Shown: positions 25,315 through 33,844, counted from the stretch's first letter. The stretch: 64,000 nucleotides of DNA from Streptomyces canus (GCF_001514145.1 NZ_KQ948660.1:475658-539657), one strand, 5' to 3'. The notes: generated from the letters alone by a model not told the origin. Numbers and translations are program-made.

Positions 25315-25518
25315 TCAGGTCTGTGACACGAATGCGGCCCAGGTGGCCGGGGTGAAGGCCAGGCGGGGACCGGTGGAGGTGTTCTTGGAGTCGCGGACGT
25401 GGACCGTGCGGGGCGCTACCGCGATCTCGACGCAGGAGTTGCCGTCCGTGCCGCTGCTGTAGCTGCTCTTGAACCACACCAGCTCGGAGGTGTCCCCGGC
25501 AGCGGGCTTGCGGATCAT
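25315..25518 (-). CDS. DUF397 protein
   Basis: A 67-residue protein with the DUF397 core WFKSSYSSGTDGNSCVEIA, VHVRDSKNT and FTPATWAAFV. DUF397 proteins are abundant in Streptomyces and usually lie next to an Scr1/BldB-type HTH regulator, with which they act as toxin-antitoxin-like or regulatory partners (WhiJ-type systems). The ATG overlaps the stop of the upstream HTH gene by four bases. The biochemical role of DUF397 remains unclear, but partnership with the regulator is strongly indicated by gene order. Confidence 0.92.
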   Translation of the reverse strand: MIRKPAAGDTSELVWFKSSYSSGTDGNSCVEIAVAPRTVHVRDSKNTSTGPRLAFTPATWAAFVSQT

Positions 25519-26369
25519 GTCTCTCCCAGCAGTTGCTCGACGAAGGCCAGCGACTCCCGTGGGGGGAGTGCCTGAGCCCGGATGGTGCCATACCGCAGTT
25601 CAAGGATGCGGAGTTGTTTCGGGTCGGTGATAGGGCGGCCGTTGAAGGCGCCGTCCGAACGCCCCACCGCTGTTCCGTCGGGAAACTTCAGCAGCTCGAT
25701 CTTGCCGTCCAGACCCGGGTGGGCGTCGCTGTTCGTCGGCATGATCTGTAGCGTGACGCTGCGCAACGTGCCCGCCTCCAGCAGACGTTCGAGCTGCTGT
25801 CGCCACACCATTGTGCCCCCGACCGGTCGACGTACGACCGCCTCCTCCAACACGAAGTGGATGGACGGAGCCGGGTCACGATCGAAGACCGACTGCCGGG
25901 CCAACCGGGCGGCCACCATCCGCTCCACGTCATCCTGCGAGTACGGCGGCTGCGCCGCTTCGAAGAGAGCCCGAGCATGCTCTGCGGTCTGCAACAACCC
26001 ATGGACGCTGTTGGACTCGTAGACGCCGATCTCAACGGCCTGCCCCTCCAACTTGGCCAGCTCGCGCACCTTCTTGGGATACCGGACCTTCTTGACGTCC
26101 TCCCACGTCGCGGCGATGAGCCCGCCCGCCCCCAACACCTCGTCGGCCCTGTCCAGATACTCCTGTCGAGGAATCCTCTTCCCGCCCTCGATCTTGTAGA
26201 CCAGGTCCTCGCCGTACCCGACCGCCTCCCCGAACTCGGCGGCCCGCATCCCCACCGCCTCCCGCCGCAGCTTCAACTGCCGCCCCACCGTGGCGATCAC
26301 GGCCACGCCCCACTCATCGTCGGGGTCGACCTCCCACCCCGGGTCGACCGCCTCACCGTCCACGCTCAT
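25515..26369 (-). CDS. Scr1-family helix-turn-helix regulator (XRE HTH + DUF5753)
   Basis: A 284-residue regulator. An XRE-type HTH occupies about residues 28-90 (LKLRREAVGMRAAEFGEAVGYGEDLVYKIEGGKR in three short blocks). The C-terminal 180 residues are the DUF5753 ligand-like domain (YESNSVHGLLQTAEHARALFE, HFVLEEAVVRRPVGG, IMPTNSDAHPGLDGKIELL). It is coupled by ATGA to the DUF397 gene and divergent from an RsbW-like ATPase gene, forming the triad typical of WhiJ-like loci in Streptomyces that influence sporulation and antibiotic production. Autoregulation through the shared 155-base promoter region is likely. Confidence 0.92.
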   Translation of the reverse strand: MSVDGEAVDPGWEVDPDDEWGVAVIATVGRQLKLRREAVGMRAAEFGEAVGYGEDLVYKIEGGKRIPRQEYLDRADEVLGAGGLIAATWEDVKKVRYPKKVRELAKLEGQAVEIGVYESNSVHGLLQTAEHARALFEAAQPPYSQDDVERMVAARLARQSVFDRDPAPSIHFVLEEAVVRRPVGGTMVWRQQLERLLEAGTLRSVTLQIMPTNSDAHPGLDGKIELLKFPDGTAVGRSDGAFNGRPITDPKQLRILELRYGTIRAQALPPRESLAFVEQLLGET

Positions 26370-26524
26370 CCCGCACCCCTCCGCCGTACGTCCATGCCCG
26401 CGACGCCCCTACCCGTACGACCGCCCCGGACAGCCCGGACACGACCGGACAAGCTCCGGACAGTCACCGTACGTACCGGTGTCGTCACTGTTCACGGTAG
26501 GCACCCGCGGCCACGCTGAGTGAC

Positions 26525-26986
26525 GTGAATCAAGAAACCGCCGTCATCCGGAACTTCAACATCCTGCTGTCCCCCACGCCCCGCGGAGCCCGCCTGGCCC
26601 GGCTGCTGGCGGTCGAGCAACTCCGCGAGTGGGGACTCCTGTTGCACCCGGCGGAGCACATCGTGGCGGAGCTGGCGGCGAACGCGGCCACGCACGGCCG
26701 GGTACCGGGGCGCGACTTCCGCCTGACGCTCTACGTCGTCGGCGACACCCTGCGCATCGAGGTCACGGACACCCGGGGTGACCGTCTGCCACGCGTCGAA
26801 CCCCCCGCCCCGGAAGCCGAGACGGGCCGAGGTCTCGTGCTCGTGGACGCGCTCGCCGACCGTTGGGGCGTGGCGCCGGGACCCCGTCCGCGCAAGACGG
26901 TGTGGGCGGAAATCGACCTCTCACCGGGTCCCGGAAACCCGTACTTCGGTGGTGCGGGCGGTCTTTCTCAAAGAACTTCAGAGTGA
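26525..26986 (+). CDS. RsbW/SpoIIAB-like ATP-binding regulatory protein (HATPase_c_2)
   Basis: A 153-residue GHKL-fold protein. The N box HIVAELAANAATHG, the G1-type VTDTRGDRLP and the G2-type TGRGLVLVDALADRWG are visible, the pattern of anti-sigma-factor serine kinases. The N-terminal ARLLAVEQLREWG helix matches Streptomyces homologues next to Scr1-type regulators. No anti-anti-sigma partner is adjacent, so its target is unknown; it may act on the divergently encoded regulator. The GTG at 26525 has no strong ribosome site, so leaderless expression is possible. Confidence 0.88.
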   Translation: MNQETAVIRNFNILLSPTPRGARLARLLAVEQLREWGLLLHPAEHIVAELAANAATHGRVPGRDFRLTLYVVGDTLRIEVTDTRGDRLPRVEPPAPEAETGRGLVLVDALADRWGVAPGPRPRKTVWAEIDLSPGPGNPYFGGAGGLSQRTSE

Positions 26987-27123
26987 AAGAACCCGACCAA
27001 GCCCCACCTTTCCTCCCGCCTCGAAGCGCAGCTCACCCGCGCGGGTGAACATCACCAACTCAGCTGGATTTCGCCCCGGTTGCCTGCCCTACAGTCGGCG
27101 CAACACAACCGCAGACATGCAAC

Positions 27124-27159
27124 GGCCCTCGCCGGGACTGGCATCCCAGTGCGAGGGCC
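27124..27159 (+). other. Hairpin in the 5' leader of the HTH/zinc-ribbon gene
   Basis: GGCCCTCGC and GCGAGGGCC arms around an 18-base loop, 30 bases before the start codon. It could be an attenuator or a terminator of the upstream ATPase gene. Confidence 0.5.
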
Positions 27160-27188
27160 TGACCACCAAGGAAGAGAACAGCTTCCCG

Positions 27189-28037
27189 ATGGACACGCAA
27201 AACCCTAGCGCGCCGACGCGCGCCCGGTCCCGTAACGCGGGCAAGAACCACCCCCACGCGGGTGGCCTGATCCACGACAACGCCCGCCACACCGAACGTT
27301 TCGCGGTGATCGGCAACCACCTGACCCAGCACGCGGACCTCTCCCTGCTGGCGATCGGTCTGGCGTGCCACATCCAGTCGCTGCCCCAGGGCGCCCACGT
27401 CGACATCAAGACCCTCGCCGACCGGTTCCCCGAGGGCAGGGACCGTATCGCCGCCTCCCTACGGGAACTGGAAACCCACGGCTACCTCCGCCGCACCCGC
27501 GAACGCCTCCCCAGCGGCCGCATCATCACCCGCACGGTCTCCTGCAACCAGCCGGGTCACCGCGGCCGGGCCCCCGAAAGCCGCACCCCCGCTGCTCCGA
27601 AGCACCGGCAGCCACCCCGCAAGAGACTCCTCCCCGCCGTACCGCAACCGGGCTACCCGGCCCCGGCCCTCCTCCAGCAGGCCACCGACCTCCTCGCCGG
27701 CCTCCGCCGCCACGACCCCCGCCTGCTCCTCTCGGCCACGGACACGGAACACCTGGCCCCCGGAGTCGCCGCCTGGCTGGAACGGGAGGTCACCCCCACC
27801 GCCGTACGCCACGCCCTCACCGCGGACCTGCCCGCAGAGCCCCTGCACCGCCCGGCGGCCCTCCTGGCCCACCGCCTCACCGCTCAGCTGCCACCCCTGC
27901 CCCCATACCGGCCTCCTGCCCCACCCCCGGAGGTACGGCACCCGTTCCAGACCTGCGACGGCTGCACCCGCGTCTTCCGCTCACCCGCACCCGGTCGCTG
28001 CCGCGACTGCCGGGGCGATCTCCCGGAGGCGCCATGA
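27189..28037 (+). CDS. HTH domain protein with C-terminal zinc ribbon (Streptomyces paralogue family)
   Basis: A 282-residue protein. Residues 40-120 resemble the conserved N-terminal domain of actinomycete helix-turn-helix proteins (HTERFAVIGNHLTQHADLSL, GLACHIQSLPQGAHVDIKTLADRFPEG with a winged helix RELETHGYLRRTRER). A Pro/Arg-rich linker, a helical region and a CDGCTRVF...CRDCRG zinc ribbon follow. It is the full-length relative of the fragment at the left window edge. Its stop overlaps the Uma2 gene start by four bases, so the two are coupled. A leader hairpin suggests regulated expression. The DNA target and role are unknown. Confidence 0.75.
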   Translation: MDTQNPSAPTRARSRNAGKNHPHAGGLIHDNARHTERFAVIGNHLTQHADLSLLAIGLACHIQSLPQGAHVDIKTLADRFPEGRDRIAASLRELETHGYLRRTRERLPSGRIITRTVSCNQPGHRGRAPESRTPAAPKHRQPPRKRLLPAVPQPGYPAPALLQQATDLLAGLRRHDPRLLLSATDTEHLAPGVAAWLEREVTPTAVRHALTADLPAEPLHRPAALLAHRLTAQLPPLPPYRPPAPPPEVRHPFQTCDGCTRVFRSPAPGRCRDCRGDLPEAP

Positions 28038-28642
28038 CCATCACGCCGGACGACGGGCAACGAAGCGGCTCCCACATCTACCGGGCCATGCGAGATCTCG
28101 TTCAGTCCATGGACGACACCATCCCGGGCAAGTTCGAGATCACCCGGCAAGGGATCGTCCACGACCTGGTGTCGCCGGGGGGACCCCACGAAGTGACGGC
28201 AGCCCACGTCAGCCGCCGTCTGGAAAGGGTCATGCCGGACGAGTTGCTGGCCCACAACGGCACACCGGACGTGGAGAACGAACCAGAGGGAATCACGCGT
28301 CACCCCGACGTCATGGTGATCGCATGGGACGACTTGAACGTCGAGGGCTCCATCGATCCACATACCCTCATCGCCGCCATCGAGGTCGTCTCCCGCTCAA
28401 ACCCCGACAACGACTGGGTCGGAAAGATGCGCGACTACCCCCTGATCGGCATCCCCATCTACGCGATCTTCGACCCCCGCACCGCCACCGGCGCCGTCCT
28501 CACCGACATCCACTCCACCCCCGACGGACCGCGCTACGCGACCCGCAAGGATTTCGTCTACGGCGAGGACGTCACCATCGGCGACTGGACGATCTCCACG
28601 GACGACCTGCCGCGCTACAAGGAGCTAGCGGATCGCACGTGA
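28034..28642 (+). CDS. Uma2-family PD-(D/E)XK endonuclease-like protein (DUF820)
   Basis: A 202-residue Uma2 protein. The restriction-endonuclease-like core is visible in HPDVMVIAWDDL, then AIEVVSRSNPDNDWVGKMRDYPLIGIPIYAIFDP (listed in parts), where Asp, Glu-Val-Val and Lys form the PD-(D/E)XK site. Uma2 proteins are numerous in Streptomyces and cyanobacteria with no settled function; nuclease activity is inferred from fold. It is translationally coupled to the upstream HTH/zinc-ribbon gene, a frequent pairing in this genus that suggests the two act together on DNA. Confidence 0.88.
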   Translation: MTITPDDGQRSGSHIYRAMRDLVQSMDDTIPGKFEITRQGIVHDLVSPGGPHEVTAAHVSRRLERVMPDELLAHNGTPDVENEPEGITRHPDVMVIAWDDLNVEGSIDPHTLIAAIEVVSRSNPDNDWVGKMRDYPLIGIPIYAIFDPRTATGAVLTDIHSTPDGPRYATRKDFVYGEDVTIGDWTISTDDLPRYKELADRT

Positions 28643-28657
28643 CGTGGAGTCAAGGAT

Positions 28658-29221
28658 TCACCCGTCGCTCTGGGCACACGGCCCCTCCTCTGGCCGCCGG
28701 ACAGTCCGCCAGCGTGGTGCCTCGTCATCCGGGACGTCCGGGGAAGCGAAGTGAAACGGCACGCCAAGATGGCCGGCCAGTGCCCGGCCCGCTTTGGCGG
28801 CGGCAGCGCCAGGCGGAGAGCTGTCGGGGCGGTGGTAGACGGTCGCCAGGTGGCTCTCCCCGTCCGGGGGGTCCATGACCGCGACCAGAAGGACGAACCA
28901 GTCGTGCACGGTATCGCCGTCCCAGAAGGCCTCCACCGCCGCCACACGGCCCGGGAGTGCTGCGACGCGCGCTGCAAGTGACGCGAGGTCGAGCGGATCG
29001 GGCGGTGTGCGCTGCACTCGGTCACCGAGGGCCTCGTATCGCGCGTGGACCACCCGCTCGGCCTCGTGCAGGCCTACCCCCAGCGGGCGCAATGCCTCCC
29101 ACACGGTCCTGACCGCGGACAGCGGACGATCCCGCAGCACGTCGGCGTCGACCTGCTCACAGGTCCGATCCTCGAGGTAGGCCCACCAGCCGCTCGATGG
29201 GCCACCAGTCTCCCTAGGCAT
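28658..29221 (-). CDS. Hypothetical protein coupled to an SMI1-type gene
   Basis: I do not recognise this 187-residue acidic protein. It is mostly helical in the first half (VRTVWEALRPLGVGLHEAERVVHARYEAL) with a beta-rich centre (DWFVLLVAVMDPPDGESHLATVYHR). The layout resembles immunity-type cytosolic proteins but no motif is diagnostic. Its ATG overlaps the end of the SMI1/KNR4 gene by eight bases, so the pair is translated together. GC and codon use are native. Its C-terminal stop falls 16 bases from the convergent Uma2 gene. Confidence 0.65.
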   Translation of the reverse strand: MPRETGGPSSGWWAYLEDRTCEQVDADVLRDRPLSAVRTVWEALRPLGVGLHEAERVVHARYEALGDRVQRTPPDPLDLASLAARVAALPGRVAAVEAFWDGDTVHDWFVLLVAVMDPPDGESHLATVYHRPDSSPPGAAAAKAGRALAGHLGVPFHFASPDVPDDEAPRWRTVRRPEEGPCAQSDG

Positions 29222-29801
29222 CTGCGAACCAAGAGCGACCCTGGCTCCAGTGGGTTGCCCACCCCGCGAAACCGGGTGTGCCCGGCATCAGGGACGTGTC
29301 GGGCCGGGTACCGAAGGGCATCGCGCCGTTCTCGTCGATCAGCCAGACGTGACCGCGCTGCGGGCCGGTGACGATCAGGTGCCAGTACATGCCACAGCCG
29401 TCGGTACCCAGCAGCAGTGAGCCGTGGTCGAACACGGAATCCACCCGGGCCTCGAACTCCTGCTCCGACAGTGCCCCCTCGTCATCCTCCTCCCACAGCC
29501 ATGCCGCCGTGAGCGGAAAAGGCTCGGCAAGCAGGCGCTCGGGGCGATCCGAGCCCCAGTCCGAGGGCGTTTGCGCGAAGGGCAGCAAACCGTAGTAGGG
29601 CGGCCCTGCGCGCAGTCCGTCGCAGATCTCCGCCACAAACGTGCGGTACGGCTCCGGGAGCACGATGCCGTGTTCCCCCTCGAAGGACCGCACCGCCTCC
29701 CAACCGGCCGGTGGTATCGCCTCAGGACGGGAAGCGAAGATCTCGCGGAGGGTGGCCGACTCGGCCGGGTCGCAGGTTTGCGGGTTCATGCCGGTCATCA
29801 T
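29214..29801 (-). CDS. SMI1/KNR4-family protein
   Basis: A 195-residue protein with the SMI1/KNR4 (SUKH) signature: VRSFEGEHGIVLPEPYRTFVAEICDG near residue 38, then GLLPF, and the C-terminal LLLGTDGCGMYWHLIVTGPQRGHVWLID. SUKH proteins often serve as immunity proteins for polymorphic toxins, though many are solitary. No toxin gene is visible; the coupled downstream gene is of unknown fold. Three ATG codons (29801, 29798, 29789) compete, none with a strong ribosome site. Confidence 0.85.
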   Translation of the reverse strand: MMTGMNPQTCDPAESATLREIFASRPEAIPPAGWEAVRSFEGEHGIVLPEPYRTFVAEICDGLRAGPPYYGLLPFAQTPSDWGSDRPERLLAEPFPLTAAWLWEEDDEGALSEQEFEARVDSVFDHGSLLLGTDGCGMYWHLIVTGPQRGHVWLIDENGAMPFGTRPDTSLMPGTPGFAGWATHWSQGRSWFADA

Positions 29802-29868
29802 GCAAGATCCGAAAGAGACGGCCCAGACGTCACAGCCGGAGCCGTAAGCCTCAACTACTCTGCCCGGC

Positions 29869-30390
29869 ATGCTCCTCACCTCCCTCCCCCTCACCCCCGA
29901 CCACGACATCCCGGCGCCCCTCCTGACCGAACTCACCGCGCTGTACGCCGCCAACCGTGACTTCATGGCCCTCAGCGGCGACTTCCCGGACCCGGACGAC
30001 ATCCGGCCGGAGCAGGTGGCGGCGGCGCTGGCCGAGGAGCTCGCGCATCCGGACGCGGAGGTGCTGCTGGCGCGCAGCGAGGGCCGGCTGGTCGGGGTGG
30101 CCATCACACTCGCCCGGCACCCGGACCCGGCCGACCCGGACCCGTGGATCGGGCTGCTGATGGTGGACGCGGAGGTACACCGGCAGGGCTACGGCCGTCG
30201 GCTCACCGCCCTCGTCGAGGACCGCTTCCGCACCGAGGGCCGGACCGCCGTACGCCTCGCCGTCCTCGACGGCAACGACCGCGCCCTCGCGTTCTGGACC
30301 GCCCTCGGCTACGAGGTCATCGACCGCCGCCCGGACCTGCAACACGGGCGCCCCTGCTCGGTGTTGCACAAGCCGCTGTCGGAGGGCTGA
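29869..30390 (+). CDS. GNAT-family N-acetyltransferase
   Basis: A 173-residue acetyltransferase. PWIGLLMVDAEVHRQGYGRRLTALVEDRF contains the acetyl-CoA binding loop (HRQGYG), and VLDGNDRALAFWTALGYEVIDRRPD is the usual C-terminal GNAT block. The substrate is not predictable. It is a single gene, divergent from the SMI1-type gene and convergent with the M1 peptidase 15 bases away. It differs from the other two GNAT proteins in this window in its extended N-terminal acidic helix (ALYAANRDFMALSGDFPDPDD). Confidence 0.85.
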   Translation: MLLTSLPLTPDHDIPAPLLTELTALYAANRDFMALSGDFPDPDDIRPEQVAAALAEELAHPDAEVLLARSEGRLVGVAITLARHPDPADPDPWIGLLMVDAEVHRQGYGRRLTALVEDRFRTEGRTAVRLAVLDGNDRALAFWTALGYEVIDRRPDLQHGRPCSVLHKPLSEG

Positions 30391-30404
30391 CAGGCCCCGT
30401 CGGG

Positions 30405-31811
30405 CTACGCCCGCTCCGGCTTCCCGTCCCCGTACAGCCACTCCTCCCAGATCGGGTCGAAGTCCTCGTCGGGGGCGAGGTCCTCGACATACGTCGTGAA
30501 GTCGCCGGTGTCCGCGGTGCCGAGGCGGTGGGTGGTGGGCCAGTCGCGGAGGAGGGCGCGGAAGGCGGTGTCGCCGAGTCGCCGGCGGATCTTGTGGAGG
30601 ACCATCGCGCCGCGCTGGTAGACGGGGCTGTCGGAGAGGTGCGCGGCGCTCGACGGTCTCCCGGGCGGGAAGGACCAGAGGTCGTCGTAGACGTCCTCGC
30701 CGTGCGTGTACAGCTCGTCGAAGGTCTTCTGGGCGCTGTCGCCGCCGTGGTCCTCGGCCCACAGCCATTCGGCGTAGGTCGCGAAGCCCTCGTTGAGCCA
30801 CATGTCCCGCCAGGTCTTCGGCGTGACCGAGTCGCCGTACCACTGGTGGGCGAGTTCGTGGACGAGGGTCACGGTGTCCGGGGCGCCGGGGAAGAAGGGG
30901 CGGTTCTGGGTCTCCAGGGCGTAGCCGGCGTCGCCCTCGCGGTCGACGATCGCGCCGGTCGAGGAGAAGGGGTACGGGCCGAAGGTGTCCTCGGACCAGG
31001 CCATGACGGCCGGGATCTGCGCCAGTACCTTCCGGCTCGCTTCGGCCTCCGCCGGGTCGACGGCGGTGTAGACGGGCAGTCCGTCGGGGGTGGTGGTGCG
31101 GTGGATGTCGTAGTCGCCGATCGCGAGGGTGGCGAGGTAGCTCGCCATGGGTTCGGCGGTGTGCCAGGTGGTGGTCGTACGGCCGCCGCTGGTCCTGCTC
31201 CCCGTCAACTCGCCGTTGGAGACGGCCTGGAGGCCCTCGGGCACGGTGATCGTGAGGTCGTAGGACGCCTTGTCGGAGGGGTGGTGGTTGCCGGGGAACC
31301 AGGCCATCGAGCCGGTCGGTTCGCCGAGGGCCACCGCGCCGTCCTCGGTGGGCAGCCAGCCCTCCTCGGAGCCGTCCGGGTCGGTGATCGTCTTCGGGGT
31401 GCCGGAGTAGGCGACGGTCACGCGGAAGGCGCTGCCCTCGTCGAGGTCGTCGTGCGGGCGTACGGTCAGCTCCTGGCCGGTGCGGTTCCAGCGGGCCCTG
31501 TCGCCGCCGACGGTGACCTTCTTGACGTCCAGCCCTTCGAGGTCGAGGTCGAAGGCGGAGAGGTCCTGGGTGGCACGGGCGGTGAGGGTCGCGGTGCCGG
31601 AGAGCCTCTCGGTGTCCGGGTCGTAGGCGAGGTCGAGGTCGTAGTGGGTGACGTCGTAGCCGCCGTTGCCGGCCTTCGGGAAGTACGGGTCGCGCAGGCC
31701 GGAGCCACCGGGCGTGCCGTGCACTCCGCCGCCGCACGCGGTGAGGGCGCTCGCGAGGAGCAGGGCGGTGGAGAGCAGGGCGGTCGGGACGAGCGGCGCG
31801 GATCGGGACAC
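30405..31811 (-). CDS. M1-family zinc metallopeptidase, lipoprotein
   Basis: A 468-residue gluzincin. The signal peptide ends in the lipobox LTAC, so the enzyme is anchored outside the membrane. The N-terminal beta domain (YDVTHYDLDLAYDPDTERLSG) and the catalytic domain with TLVHELAHQWYGDSV (HExxH zinc motif) and downstream NEGFATYAEWLWAE (second glutamate) are intact. The exopeptidase motif corresponding to GAMEN is divergent, consistent with the short actinobacterial M1 group, which lacks the ERAP-like C-terminal domain. It likely trims extracellular peptides. Confidence 0.9.
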   Translation of the reverse strand: MSRSAPLVPTALLSTALLLASALTACGGGVHGTPGGSGLRDPYFPKAGNGGYDVTHYDLDLAYDPDTERLSGTATLTARATQDLSAFDLDLEGLDVKKVTVGGDRARWNRTGQELTVRPHDDLDEGSAFRVTVAYSGTPKTITDPDGSEEGWLPTEDGAVALGEPTGSMAWFPGNHHPSDKASYDLTITVPEGLQAVSNGELTGSRTSGGRTTTTWHTAEPMASYLATLAIGDYDIHRTTTPDGLPVYTAVDPAEAEASRKVLAQIPAVMAWSEDTFGPYPFSSTGAIVDREGDAGYALETQNRPFFPGAPDTVTLVHELAHQWYGDSVTPKTWRDMWLNEGFATYAEWLWAEDHGGDSAQKTFDELYTHGEDVYDDLWSFPPGRPSSAAHLSDSPVYQRGAMVLHKIRRRLGDTAFRALLRDWPTTHRLGTADTGDFTTYVEDLAPDEDFDPIWEEWLYGDGKPERA

Positions 31812-31850
31812 GCGGTGATCCTATGAGAGGCCCGTGACACCATCTCGTAC

Positions 31851-32351
31851 GTGCTCGACATCGGCTACGCCCTCTCCAACCGCTTCCCTGACCCGCCGCA
31901 GACCGACTACCGCCGCGCGGACGTCCACGCGCTGCGGCACGACCTGTTCTGCGGAGACGTCTATCTCGCGGACACCAAGGAGGACCGGGAACTGTCCACA
32001 GCCTGGGGATGGGTGCCGGTGCTCGACTTCGCGTGGGCGCTGTGCGACATCGCGGAACGCCTCGACCGCGACCCCGCGGGCTCCCGCGCCTCCCGCCCCC
32101 AGCACGCGGAGCTCGACTTCACCGAGTCCACCGACCGCATGCTCTTCGAGCGCCGCTTCGGCTGGGTGGACATCGAGGCCGACTGGATGCCGGCGGAGGA
32201 GCCCCCGCTGACCTTCTCCCACGCGGACCTGCGCCGCGAGGCCCGCGACTTCCTGCACGACCTCATCGCCGACCTGATCGACCTCCACGACGACCTGGGC
32301 GAGAACCCGGCGATCTGGACGCTCCAGGCACGCTTCCCCAGAGTGTCGTGA
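31851..32351 (+). CDS. Conserved hypothetical protein
   Basis: A 166-residue acidic cytosolic protein starting at GTG with few family cues: LDIGYALSNRFPDPPQTDYRRADVHALRHDLFCGDVYL at the N-terminus (read in parts), a Trp-rich middle (STAWGWVPVLDFAWALCDIAERL) and a long C-terminal helix (REARDFLHDLIADLIDLHDDLG). The layout matches an uncharacterised streptomycete family. It is divergent from the peptidase gene, 39 bases away, and convergent with the DUF3558 lipoprotein. No function is proposed. Confidence 0.7.
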   Translation: MLDIGYALSNRFPDPPQTDYRRADVHALRHDLFCGDVYLADTKEDRELSTAWGWVPVLDFAWALCDIAERLDRDPAGSRASRPQHAELDFTESTDRMLFERRFGWVDIEADWMPAEEPPLTFSHADLRREARDFLHDLIADLIDLHDDLGENPAIWTLQARFPRVS

Positions 32352-32394
32352 CGCGGGACCGGACCCGCGTCCCAGCACCCACCCGCGCACCCCG

Positions 32395-32434
32395 GATCAC
32401 GCCTGATCACGCCTGATCACGCCTGATCACGCCT
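32395..32434. repeat. Four tandem copies of GATCACGCCT
   Basis: Four perfect 10-bp units. The last one includes the stop codon of the DUF3558 lipoprotein gene on the minus strand. Each unit contains TGATCA or GATCAC, so the array presents repeated palindromic cores. Confidence 0.9.
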
Positions 32435-32951
32435 CGGGCAGTGCCCGCATGACCTCCTCGGCAAGCTTGCCGGCCGCCGTGCACTTCTCATCGTCGGGGA
32501 CGCCCTGTTCCAGATACCAGACCCTGACCGCGTCCACGGCGTTCGCGGACGTGGCGGCCGGGTCGGTCTCGCCGGATCCCGTGACCACGATCTGGCAGCC
32601 CGTCTGGACGATCTGTCTGTTGGCTTGGAGCCCGCCGATCGTCGTCATGCCGTCGCCGCCCTCCGGCAGGTAGTAGCTGCCTATCTGGAGGGCGCCGTCC
32701 GCTCCCCCGTCGACCGGGATCTTCCACTCGCAGTTGTCGGTCGCGTCTGACGACTGCGGCTCCAGCTTCTTCACGCCGAGGACCTTGGCCATGGTGTCCT
32801 CCGACAGAAGCTCACAGAAGTTCACCCCCTTGATCTGCCGCGCGCCGATGGGCCCGGTGTCGTCACCGGAGGAGTCCGAGCCGCCGCAGGCCGCGGTGGC
32901 CGCGAGACACAGCGTCACAGGAAGGAGAAGAGTCACGTCTCGAAGTCGCAC
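32427..32951 (-). CDS. DUF3558-type secreted lipoprotein
   Basis: A 174-residue lipoprotein with signal peptide MRLRDVTLLLPVTLCLAATAAC ending in a lipobox Cys, then a short Ser/Asp linker. The mature domain has paired cysteines (NFCELLSEDTMAKVLG, DNCEWKIP, TGCQIVV, KCTAAG), the layout of DUF3558 family proteins of actinobacteria, whose role is unknown. The 173-base upstream gap to the pentapeptide gene holds its promoter. Its stop lies inside a tandem 10-bp repeat array. Confidence 0.8.
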   Translation of the reverse strand: MRLRDVTLLLPVTLCLAATAACGGSDSSGDDTGPIGARQIKGVNFCELLSEDTMAKVLGVKKLEPQSSDATDNCEWKIPVDGGADGALQIGSYYLPEGGDGMTTIGGLQANRQIVQTGCQIVVTGSGETDPAATSANAVDAVRVWYLEQGVPDDEKCTAAGKLAEEVMRALPEA

Positions 32952-33124
32952 GGAAGCTCCCCATGGAGAGGCGGTTCGGACAGATCAGATGATCCATCCG
33001 CATCCAAGCTTCCCGATCACAGGACGCGATCATGCGACAGAGCGGTGTCAATTGTTCGCTGTCCAGGGGAAGTTCCTGGCCCCCGCCCTCACCGGCCGCT
33101 CTCTTCCGCTTCCCCTCTCTCCCC

Positions 33125-33844
33125 TCACTCCACCCGGATCCCCACCTCCGCCGCCAACGCCGGTGCCAGGTCCAGCAGTTGTGACGGGCTGATCACCGCC
33201 CCGGCCAGCCGGTCGATCCCACGGGCGATCTCCAGGACCGCGGCGCCTCGCAGGTCCACGTCCTTGAGGGTCGCCGCCGTGAGGTCCGCGCCCTTGAGGG
33301 TGCAGTCCACGAACTCCACGCGCTCCAGCCGCGCGCCGCCGAAGTCCGGTTCCACCAGGACGCAGCTCTCGAAGACGACGTCCTTGAGGACGGCCGTGCG
33401 CAGGTTCAGATAGTCGATCTTGCCGCCTCGGATCACGACGCGCTCCAGGGCCGCGCCGTGCAACTGGACTCCGCCCAGGCGGGCGTCGATCAGCTCGACG
33501 TCGCGCAGGGTCGACTCCGCCAGGTCGGTGCCCACGCCCCGTATGCCGGTGAGGACCGAGTCGAGGAAGCGGGCGTGGTGCAGCCGGGTCTCGTCCAGCG
33601 CGCAGCTTCTCAGCGCGCAGTCCATGAAACGGGCCCCCGCCCCGTCCTGCCCCGCGAGGTCCGCCTCCAGGAACTCCAGCCCGTCGTAGTCCCCGTCCGG
33701 CTCCAGCTCCCCTCCCCCGTGCGGCTCCAGCGGTGGCAGCCGCACCTCCGGCCGCCGCGCCCCCTTCACCCGCGAGCCACCCGCACCGCGCACACCGCCG
33801 GAACCACCGGACCCGCTCGCCCCAGCCGTCGCTCTCCTCGCCAT
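33125..33844 (-). CDS. Pentapeptide-repeat-like protein
   Basis: A 239-residue protein with a Gly/Arg-rich N-terminus of about 40 residues followed by a right-handed beta-helix-type repeat region. Successive units such as LEFLEADLAG, ARFMDCALRS, ARFLDSVLTG, VELIDARLGG and VEFVDCTLKGADLTAATLKDVDLRGAAV follow the A(D/N)LXX rhythm. In some bacteria such proteins mimic DNA and protect gyrase. ATG 33844 is chosen for the GGGGG just upstream; an earlier start at 33907 is open. The C-terminal LAGAVISPSQLLDLAPALAAEVGI is typical of actinobacterial members. Confidence 0.85.
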   Translation of the reverse strand: MARRATAGASGSGGSGGVRGAGGSRVKGARRPEVRLPPLEPHGGGELEPDGDYDGLEFLEADLAGQDGAGARFMDCALRSCALDETRLHHARFLDSVLTGIRGVGTDLAESTLRDVELIDARLGGVQLHGAALERVVIRGGKIDYLNLRTAVLKDVVFESCVLVEPDFGGARLERVEFVDCTLKGADLTAATLKDVDLRGAAVLEIARGIDRLAGAVISPSQLLDLAPALAAEVGIRVE

